Positions 56,342 to 64,000 of a DNA stretch of 64,000 nucleotides are shown one piece after another (positions within the stretch are counted from its first letter, which is position 1; each line of letters begins with the position of its first letter). The translations under genes and the position numbers were made by a program. Source of the stretch: Halocafeteria seosinensis (taxonomy: Eukaryota; Sar; Bigyra; Bicosoecida); NCBI GenBank assembly GCA_001687465.1, contig LVLI01000066.1:1-64000 (forward strand), written 5' to 3'. The notes below the pieces were generated by a model that saw only the letters and a list, made by a program, of their open reading frames with translations, was not told the origin of the DNA and made no database searches.

Positions 56342-57305
56342 GTCCGGTGAACTGGCTTGCTTGGCGATCGCGTAGGAAGCGCAAGAGATGAACGTAGGAT
56401 TTGCTTATTCTCTCCTTCGAAATGATGATGTTTCTCCTTTCTTTGGTGTCTTCGAGACACAAAGATACTTTCTCGGCTTTCTGTCTGGAAGGACACGGTC
56501 GGCTCGGCTTCGTTCACGAAGAGAGAAATATATTACCGTATAGACTGCAGTCAACAAAGAAGCAAGAACATGACGATGATCCCGATACGAGACTTTTGCT
56601 GTAATGGATGGACCAACTAGTTCTAATACATGCAGACAGACAAGCCCGCTCCCTGTGAATCACTGCGAGTCTGCGACGCGCACTGCAGTCTGCGGAATCC
56701 CAGCAGCGCCGCGACGCGGCGACGCCCCACCGCGTCTATGGGTACGTCTACATTGCGCCTCGAGGCGAAGTGCTGTAAATATGAGCCCCGTCCGGTTTTC
56801 TGTACGGACTCGCTTTGACAAATAGCGCTGCGGTTTCTCAGGAATTCCGAGTAGAAACCATTCGCACGACTGAATAGGAGAGAGCTACCGCTGGATACTT
56901 TCCTTGATCGACCCAGTTGTAGAGAAACCTCCGTACAACTGCCAACGTATCTCTTACAGTCGCTTTGAGTCAACGATGGTCGGTAACTGTTAGCATCCTA
57001 CCTACATCTGGATAGAAGGCGAATGATTGCGTTGTGGTGGCTGCTCCGATGTGGTACAGCACCCTCCACTGATATGGCGGTAACCCCCAGGCTGCGGGGC
57101 CTTGGCAACGCATAACAGTAGTCAGCGTGGTAAATACAGTGAGTCTGGTATGCATCTGGAATGCTCCATTGTTCAGAAAGACTTCGATTGTATTTGTCTC
57201 TGAAGGAATGCCGATTTCTGGGCAATCTTCACAGTGGTGCAATGCGCTTGTTGCTCTTCTATATTTCGGGCAACCCCTTAAGTACAGTTTAGAGGTCGGA
57301 ACACC
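56342..57305. other. Upstream region of the NACHT gene, no gene seen
   Basis: About 960 bp to the right of the NACHT start, expected to hold its promoter. Several short frames occur on both strands, but none has a recognisable motif, start context or composition, so I report none. Confidence 0.3.
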
Positions 57306-57569
57306 TCAATAGTGGCATTGTCTGCTGCCTAGTTCTACGGATTTTGTGTTACCGCGGGTGACGTATGCTGTCAGGGGGTTATTCGTTGGATACGTGGTTT
57401 TTTCCTCATCCGTTTGGTTTCCGCTGACCCCACTGTCATCGTCATTGCTTGCCATTCTATTTCTGAGCACCATGGCAATTCCGATAGCAGCGGCGATTGC
57501 TAATGCCGCTGTAAGTCCGATACGACTTGACCCGATACTCTTTTCCTTATTGGATCGGTATATAGACAA
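57306..57569 (-). CDS. Possible small membrane protein (87 residues)
   Basis: A short frame with a single hydrophobic helix, IGLTAALAIAAAIGIAMVL (about 18-36), preceded by Lys/Arg and followed by an acidic, Asn/Thr-rich segment. This order (basic, helix, polar) fits a small type-III or signal-anchored protein. I do not recognise it. The opposite strand is also open here, so coding is not certain; it may instead be a chance frame between the two NACHT genes. Confidence 0.25.
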   Translation of the reverse strand: MSIYRSNKEKSIGSSRIGLTAALAIAAAIGIAMVLRNRMASNDDDSGVSGNQTDEEKTTYPTNNPLTAYVTRGNTKSVELGSRQCHY

Positions 57570-58342
57570 AAGTCCGTAGTACTCCGTACTACTACCGCTG
57601 AACCGGTAGAATCCTGAACGGACAAGGCATACCGACCTTCACTATCAGTTTCGAAGCCTCTGCCAGAGAAGGCGGAAATCCGTGCATGTTAATGGTGGCC
57701 GATTATGTCTCAGTGCATTATTTGTAGGACGTACGTTCCCACAAACTCTTCACATCCAGCAGGAAAGTTAGATAGCACATTCCCTTTCTGACAAATACTA
57801 ACGGGACCTCCATTTTCGTCCAGGGTCTCCAGATTTATCGGAATACATCTTTCTTCAGAGCTGCTCGACACACTCCATACTTACCTGTGTTTCGTCAGAT
57901 TTACTCGGGTATGGTTCCTTTGTCTTATCATCTCTCACGGGAGACTCATCTGACATCATGATGAGCGCCGGTATCACCATTACGACTGTCGTCGTCTTGA
58001 GTAGTTCTCTGTGGGACCTCTCGGCTGGATGGGACGGAAGCATATTCTAACAGATACAGAACAGCTTAGCTTTCGGCGACACGCATTGCGAACTTACGCT
58101 CCACATCGAACGTCGTGGACGGCACCTCGGCACCGCCATTTTGGCAAGAACCTTCTTCGATTTGGACCTTCTCTTGTTTGAACTTAGAAAGATACAAGAC
58201 GTTGCGCCAGATGACGTTGCGACTTCCACGGTGTACCACGTAATACCGTTGTACGTATACGACCCTTTAAATCTGCCTACTTGTTTCACAGCGACATAGA
58301 GTATATCTTGAACCGTGTTCGAACGCTTCCGTACCAGACTTT
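57570..58342. other. Intergenic, no gene seen
   Basis: No supported gene. A short minus-strand frame at 57855-58043 begins PAERSHRELLKTTTVVMVIP, faintly like the start of the NACHT protein (PAERMRSEALVPELILIII); this may be a trace of another copy, but the match is too weak to annotate. Confidence 0.25.
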
Positions 58343-58815
58343 GAATCAATTTATGGAAAGTGAATGAGTAAAGTAAAGTACATTTACCTTAGCAGTTACA
58401 TTTCAAATTGTGTCTCCTACGGTGAAATCTCAGTGCCAGATACTATATCGTAACGATCATTCAACTCTCCCGATCTAGTGTCGTATCCGACAGACAGAGA
58501 ATTTGTGTCCTAGAGGACATGCCAACGACGTGTGGCGTTGCGCAACCAAGCCTACAAGGCTGACTGAGTACCAGCGCTACCTGAATCAATTTATGGAAAG
58601 TGAATGAGCAATGTAGAGTACATTTACCTTAGCAGTTACTGTTCAAATTGTGTCTTATACGGTGCAATCTCAGTGCCATGCTATATCGTAACGATCATTC
58701 AACTCTCCCGATCTAGTGTCGTATCCGACAGACAGAGAATCTGTGACATAGAGGACATGCCAACGACCTGCGGCGTTGTGTAACCAAGCCTACCAGACTG
58801 AGCGCTACCTCGACC
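58343..58815. repeat. 240-bp tandem duplication
   Basis: Two adjacent copies with a 240-bp period: GAATCAATTTATGGAAAGTG occurs at 58343 and again at 58583, and CGTAACGATCATTCAACTCT and TCGTATCCGACAGACAGAGA also recur 240 bp or slightly less apart. The second copy has a few small deletions and ends near 58815. Each copy contains GACATGCCAACGACSTG, and neither is coding. The following 500 bp to 59306 show no gene. Confidence 0.9.
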
Positions 58816-59306
58816 AGATGGTAACTCTGAACGCACTGCACTGCAAGGATGACTTTCAACTTTGCTTACGGTAAAACGCACTTCATCAGCTTACGTCGCG
58901 TGGTCGACCAGTACGAAGGGTATGCACAAGTTTTGAAGAAGTACTGTAGTTAGATGGGTGCGGAATCTGCACTGCAGATTTAAATCTCGCCCAGGCCTGC
59001 GCAACCAGCAATCATTGACATCCACTAATCACGTTAAAACATTGCCCATATACATATAGTATGCCGACAGTGAATCGTGATCTGACCGGCAACGGCCACG
59101 ACCGGCGGGGCCAAGCTCAGTGACCAGTGGTCACCAGCGGCAGCGGCGGCAGTGGTTCACACAGTTTACCACGCCGGAAGATACTGTATTGTCCGTCCGA
59201 CTGAATGTGTTGGAACTGGTACATACGTACATACATACAGCCATTCCCTACAGTCTCATCCTCATCTTGTTCTTTTACCATTACTGTACACCGTCATCAT
59301 ATATAT

Positions 59307-59550
59307 ATTGCTCCTACCGGAAGACGTGTCTGCTGCAGGCTACGCTAAGCCGTGTGAGGGGTGAACCCTACCCGGAACCGGTCCAATATCACGTGGTGGC
59401 GCATCAACGTGACTGACAGTTTGGCCGTCATCAGCTTGCGGATCATCTGGTGTGTATTGGTATTGCTTCTACCGGAAGACGTGTCTGCTGCCGTGTGCGG
59501 GGTGAACCCTACCCGGAACCGGTCCAACATCTTCTGGTGGCATCGTACAA
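59307..59550. repeat. Two partial copies of a dispersed repeat
   Basis: Copy A (59307-59433) and copy B (59450-59550) share CTACCGGAAGACGTGTCTGC and GAACCCTACCCGGAACCGGT. Copy B lacks the CAGGCTACGCTAAG segment. Copy A also shares its second half (GCATCAACGTGACTGACAG) with 38491-38611. The copies sit just upstream of the second NACHT gene. They have no coding capacity that I can see. Confidence 0.8.
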
Positions 59551-59818
59551 GTACAAGCTGTACAAGTACAGTATAGTTCTCGCTCGCGTGGTGTATTTCT
59601 CCAGGGAAAGCTCTCCGAAGGCCACGCCAGGAGACAGTGGAACTGGGTCTCCCCCACAACACATACACTCAAGTCTTTTCATTCCACGCGAAGAAACCAA
59701 GGGGAAGGGGCCCCCATCCCGCTTCGTGGAGCCTGTATAGGCGACTGGAGCCACCAAACAAGAAGCTAAAGAATCAACATTCTCGAGAGGGAGAACAGTT
59801 ACGTTTCTAAGCATTGTA

Positions 59819-62230
59819 ATGGTCACTGATAGCACCGAGAGTCGATTAAGAATGGAGAAGAGAGTATCCTCGGTATACAAATCGATGCTGGTTTGCATCG
59901 TAGCTTTGCTTGTGGCAAGTGGTATCTCCTCAGCCATGGCCACGGCAGCAGAAGACGAGGATATCCAGGAAGAGCAGCTATTCATGAGTTCCTACTCCCG
60001 ACCACCAACTTATTTTCTTCGACATTCCATTCCTCCTCGAGAGGAGAAGAAGCAACAACATGCGCCAGTGCATAGACGAAATCTGATTGAAACGTCAGCT
60101 CTGCCAACTTGGGCGAACTGGCTGCTTGGCGCCCTCGGCGGAAGTGGCTCTGTCGGTTTGGTAATCTTGTGGATATGGAAATCCTGTTTAAAGTATCAGT
60201 TTCGGAAAGAAGATCCTTTCTCATATCGTGTGGCCACGGAACTGGATTTGGACTCGACCACTTATGCTCCTTCCAATCCGGATGCCCAGCGCTCTCCCAA
60301 TGAATACCGTCCAGATCTGTTAGTCCAATATCTTCGAGCCAATCTACAATTGTTGGTGATTTGGTCCAGAAAAGAGGGTTCAAGTATATCTTTGTTTGAT
60401 TATTTTCGTAAATATGGAGATGACGCGCGTCATCTTTGTCTCTGTTTCGGGAAGAAGGGCACAACGGCTGATCTAAGCCACTTCGCATCTGCGTTCGCGA
60501 CTGCATTGAAGAATGGTCAAGGTGACCCACTTGAGATGCATGAAGCAAGTACGGACACAAGGCTTCAAGGACGGCAGCAGTTTGTCCTGAAACGGAAAGG
60601 GTGCTGTCGAAGGATGTTTTGCTTGGGTAAACTCATTTCACCGGAAGAACTACAGCCGCGGGCATCTCCAACGTTGAAGCGTGACGTTTTCCTCCGATTT
60701 TGCAAACTGATAGCCACATCGCCCGATCACTCGGTAAGTACAGCTAAATTGAGGGATCCTCCTTTGTCAATATATCTAGACTGTACTGACACTGAAATGG
60801 ACCCGGATTTTATTCCTGTGGACATTGCGTGGAGGGGTATGAACGACCTCTCCAAGAATCCGTGGGAAAACATGGGAAGTCCCTTACTGATCAATCCGTG
60901 GACCGTCCTGCTAGGTGACGAAAACATTCAAATCTCTTTGTATGCCTACCATTCGGAGGAAAACTGCCCCATTGAATTTGCTACCAAGAGGAACGGGCAA
61001 CCTGATAGGCAACGTGTCACTTCCGGCCAAAGTCATCTTAACTTGGCGACATTTAAGAGAGAAAGCTGGGGTCTGCGGCTCACTTCGAGTGCACTAGTCG
61101 AGAGACATGGTATTGAGAATGGAAACATCGTCTTCCATCTGAAGGCCACAATTCAGAATCGCGAAGAATTCCAGCTTAAGCAACTAAGCGAAAATTTATC
61201 GTACTGCACACTACCGGCTCCGTCAATGGATCGACTTGTCTTCAAGCAGGCGCAATATCGTGAACGCTTTCGACGCTGGTGTAACGATTCCAGTGATGAA
61301 GCAATTCTTCAGGCAATCCACGCTCCTCGATTAAAGTTGAATATCCCTACCATCGAGTCTGTAAATAGCAATCTCTTAACGGATCCAATAGGGTGGGCAG
61401 ATAAGAATGAAAAGCTGTTCTGGACCGGTATCGTTCCATTGTCAGACATGTTTGTTCTGTTTTGTGACGATAGTCCAGTTGAATTCTGCGATGCAAGCAC
61501 CAATCGAGTTCCTATAGAGCGACTAGTTCAATGCCCGGAGGAGTACAGTTTGCGTCCTACCGAGTCCTCTTTATACACCGTCGACAGCGTATCTGCTCCG
61601 TTCAAGATTCAGCTTGAATGCAATGACCAAGTTCATTCCGAAATAAGACAACGGAAGTCATTCACGGTTGGTCAGAGCAGCGTTAACGTAATATTTGACT
61701 GGAGTAAGCTACCTCCTCTATATAAGTGGGATGAGCTTACTCTGCTCTATCGAAGTTGGAGACTTCACCGTCTCTTTGGGCAGCAGACAGATGAGGCTGC
61801 ACACCCAGTCAAGCGACCGAAATTGAATAAATGCTATCAAAAGTTGACACTACGAGACAAGTACTCTAACAAAACGTCAGGGGAAGGGATCCAGACGAAG
61901 AATTTATTTTCCCTGTCAAATCCCAACAGGAAGTGGATTCTCTTCGAAGGAGAAGCAGGAGTTGGGAAGACCACCTTATTCAAGCATTTTGCTCAGTCAT
62001 GGTCTCTCGAAGAGACCGAGGGTAATGAGATAGGTGAGGTGATGAAGGATAAGTTCACGTGGGTACTATATCTTCAAATGCATCATTTGATACATGTAGA
62101 AAATGAGTACGCGAAAGCTGATGGGGATACATGCTTGGGGATTCTTCTCTCCAAGAGCTTCATGAAGCTTAAGGAAACCTTTAGCGACGAGGTTGCTGCG
62201 TGCGATATTACCGCGCAGCAAGCAGCGTAA
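59819..62230 (+). CDS. NACHT paralog, 5' part up to a frameshift
   Basis: 803 codons from ATG 59819, closely related to the gene at 50348-56326. A signal-like helix SMLVCIVALLVASGISSAMA (22-41), an ectodomain ending in VHRRNLIETSALP, a membrane segment WLLGALGGSGSVGLVILWIW (101-120) and the shared YQFRKEDPFSYRVA follow in order. The conserved middle region is complete, and the P-loop EGEAGVGKTTLFKHFAQSW lies near residue 715. The frame then stops at TAA 62228-62230 after DITAQQAA, where the paralog continues to Walker B. The product as read would have Walker A but no Walker B, ankyrin or LRR part, so it is probably not an active NTPase. It is transcribed away from the other NACHT gene, with about 3.5 kb between their starts. 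Confidence 0.8.
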   Translation: MVTDSTESRLRMEKRVSSVYKSMLVCIVALLVASGISSAMATAAEDEDIQEEQLFMSSYSRPPTYFLRHSIPPREEKKQQHAPVHRRNLIETSALPTWANWLLGALGGSGSVGLVILWIWKSCLKYQFRKEDPFSYRVATELDLDSTTYAPSNPDAQRSPNEYRPDLLVQYLRANLQLLVIWSRKEGSSISLFDYFRKYGDDARHLCLCFGKKGTTADLSHFASAFATALKNGQGDPLEMHEASTDTRLQGRQQFVLKRKGCCRRMFCLGKLISPEELQPRASPTLKRDVFLRFCKLIATSPDHSVSTAKLRDPPLSIYLDCTDTEMDPDFIPVDIAWRGMNDLSKNPWENMGSPLLINPWTVLLGDENIQISLYAYHSEENCPIEFATKRNGQPDRQRVTSGQSHLNLATFKRESWGLRLTSSALVERHGIENGNIVFHLKATIQNREEFQLKQLSENLSYCTLPAPSMDRLVFKQAQYRERFRRWCNDSSDEAILQAIHAPRLKLNIPTIESVNSNLLTDPIGWADKNEKLFWTGIVPLSDMFVLFCDDSPVEFCDASTNRVPIERLVQCPEEYSLRPTESSLYTVDSVSAPFKIQLECNDQVHSEIRQRKSFTVGQSSVNVIFDWSKLPPLYKWDELTLLYRSWRLHRLFGQQTDEAAHPVKRPKLNKCYQKLTLRDKYSNKTSGEGIQTKNLFSLSNPNRKWILFEGEAGVGKTTLFKHFAQSWSLEETEGNEIGEVMKDKFTWVLYLQMHHLIHVENEYAKADGDTCLGILLSKSFMKLKETFSDEVAACDITAQQAA

Positions 62231-64000
62231 ACAGAGTGATATTCTTTTCCTCCTGGATGGGTGCGACGAAGTAAAAACTAATCCATTTGAACTTGGTTCA
62301 CTCGGTGGGAGAATGTTTTCCGTTCTTCGCCAAATGGGAGTGTTCGTTTTTGTATCGTCGCGATTCTCGAGTCATACGGCGAGTCGTCAGGATGGTATCC
62401 CCTTAGTTAACAGGTACTTTAGCTCTTTTGTAGTGGTGGAGGGACTCACACCGGAGGCTCGCAAACTTTTTGTGGAACAATATGCTCAAGAACGTTATCC
62501 AGACAGCAGAGGTAACCAACTGCATCTTTCCCAGACACTGCAGCTCTCCTTCCGGCTCAACGATCGGCTTGACTATCTCGGTGCTAATCCGACGCTCCTG
62601 GAAGCGATATGTTTTGTATATGTAGAGAGCTCAGGAAGCTTCTTTGAATCTACAAAGAAGGACATTCGCATCACGCCAATTTACGCTCGGACTGTGAAAC
62701 ATTTGGTGCACAAATGGTCGACGATATCATGCTCGTCTTCACCCGACGATGATCCCCTTGACGTGTCACTAAAAATGTTAGAGGATGTAGCCTTACGACT
62801 GGACGAAGATGGAGAAAATCTTCATGAGGAGAACGTTTCCACTGATAAAGACGTGTCTCTACATCGTTTGCAAAAGATCTTTGCAAAGTATCGCGAGGAA
62901 TTTCGGGGACCACTAAAGTCTGTAGAGCGGGTGACCGAGTTTTTCGAGCGTGTTGGTCTGTTGAGGATTGTGTGCCGCACGGGTGACGCAGATCAAACCT
63001 ATGAATTCATTCATCGTTCTTACTGGGAATATTTTGTGGCTCTAGGGGAATTTAGAAAGAGTAAGTCTCGCCCCGCCAGATACCTTATTCAATCTGAGTC
63101 TCGACTTTGGGATCGGGTTTTCGACTTCTACGTCAGCATATTTAGCGAACAGCAAAACATTAACACTATTACTGATTTGCTTCATAGCTTACATGGTTTG
63201 CTATGTGGGGAGCATGTATCCGGTTGTACACCAGATCAAGGCCCCCATCGGTTCACCGAACTTTTACTTGAAGTGCATCCAGATAAATTGGAAAAAGTAT
63301 CGCTTCACATGATAATGTCGGCTTCAGACGAAATACGATCGCTTTTGTTTTATGCAGGTGAAATAGGCAGTTTTCGTCTTGTTAGCTGGATCCTAGCTCA
63401 GACTGCTCAGCGTAACTATCAATGTGGCGAGAAGGAAACCTATAGCGAGCAAAGAGCACTTGTCCAAGTTGCACTCGCGGGATCTTCGAAAGGAGGACGA
63501 TCTGCTTGTTGCCGAAGGATACTGGATACCATGGATACTGATTTTTATCGGGTTGAGGAAACTTCGTGGTCAGCTATTTACATAGCATCGCGAGAAGCTA
63601 GTGCCCCGGGAGCTGCCGCATGTTTGCAGTTGCTACTGGCTGAAGCTAAGCTGTCCGAAACCCCGGAGTTTATTAAACAGGAATCTATGAAAATCGCAGG
63701 AGAACGGAGTCACGAACGTTGCGTCGCCCTGTTCTTAATCTGGTGTGACGGTGTTGTAGGTGAAGTCGCTGCACAAGTATTGGGTGACGCCTGGATGTCG
63801 ATGGCCCCACAAAAAAGAATAAATGCCGCAAAGAGTGAACTTAATTGTTTTGAAGAGTTAGTACAAGCGTTGCAACGGGATGATGTGGAACGACTTTACG
63901 CACTCAATGATGGCGGAAAGGATGTAAGCTTACAGTTCTCTCGAAAGGGACATGAGAATTGCTATTCTCCCGTATGGATTGCTGTGATATTAGACAGACC
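62226..64000 (+). pseudogene. NACHT paralog, continuation in the next frame, runs off the window
   Basis: From 62226 the +1 frame stays open to the window end (about 590 codons, no stop). It carries Walker B ILFLLDGCDEV, then SVLRQMGVFVFVSSRFSSHT, LQLSFRLNDRLDYLGANPT, TYEFIHRSYWEYFVA and NDGGKDVSLQFSRKG, all matching the other NACHT gene in order. Compared by eye with that gene, about 23 bp are missing at the junction (39 nt of paralog sequence against 16 here), enough to shift the frame. No intron with GT-AG ends of usable size fits. The long clean frame downstream means the lesion is recent, or the sequence has an error there. The ankyrin and LRR parts would lie beyond the window. Confidence 0.75.

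Noticed and set aside
62190-62235. An intron explaining the frame change in the second NACHT gene
   Set aside because: The only GT-AG pairs near the break are about 40 bp apart, much shorter than other introns here, and the paralog has no intron at this place.

Overview
The window is nuclear DNA from a eukaryote, probably a protist or alga, but the exact taxon cannot be fixed by reading. GT-AG introns interrupt most genes and are short (67-105 bp where I can place them), genes lie on both strands with little space between them, and the products are eukaryotic: an NDC80 kinetochore protein, a TNPO3/importin-13 karyopherin, a PRMT3-type arginine methyltransferase, an atypical E2F and the heavy chain of cytoplasmic dynein-2. 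Dynein-2 is the retrograde motor of intraflagellar transport, so the organism, or a recent ancestor, should build cilia.

Layout. 1-3178 is gene-poor and holds a decayed leucine-rich-repeat (LRR) gene. 3179-28261 is a compact housekeeping block: PRMT3-like (-), a long coiled-coil protein (-), karyopherin (+) and DYNC2H1 (-), the last two convergent with 4 bp between their stop codons. 28262-32640 has a decayed PRMT copy and an intact LRR gene with a fresh 432-bp internal duplication. 33007-48291 alternates housekeeping genes (NDC80, atypical E2F, a FATP-type acyl-CoA synthetase, GLOD4) with an LRR relic, a secreted Ser/Thr/Pro-rich protein and repeat fragments. 48573-64000 is an accessory cluster of membrane-anchored NACHT genes with repeats between them.

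The most unusual content is this last cluster. One gene (49205-56326, minus) encodes a signal or anchor sequence, a short ectodomain, a transmembrane helix, an unrecognised region of about 550 residues, a NACHT NTPase, eight 42-residue Cys-rich repeats and ankyrin repeats. A single TGA then interrupts the frame, after which the same frame continues in ankyrin phase into a tail of seven to eight LRRs. Without the TGA it would be one membrane-anchored NACHT-ankyrin-LRR protein, an NLR-like layout. A second copy diverges from it at 59819 (+); it has a frameshift between Walker A and Walker B and then stays open to the window edge. A third copy survives as a short relic at 48573-49071. The tail uses the same LRR type (consensus around TITDxAF) as the solitary LRR gene and the two LRR relics. 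Together these look like a birth-and-death family of receptor-like genes, in which each visible NACHT copy carries a lesion.

Gene models with introns were joined by eye from splice consensus, phase and family conservation. No alignment, transcript or database search was available.
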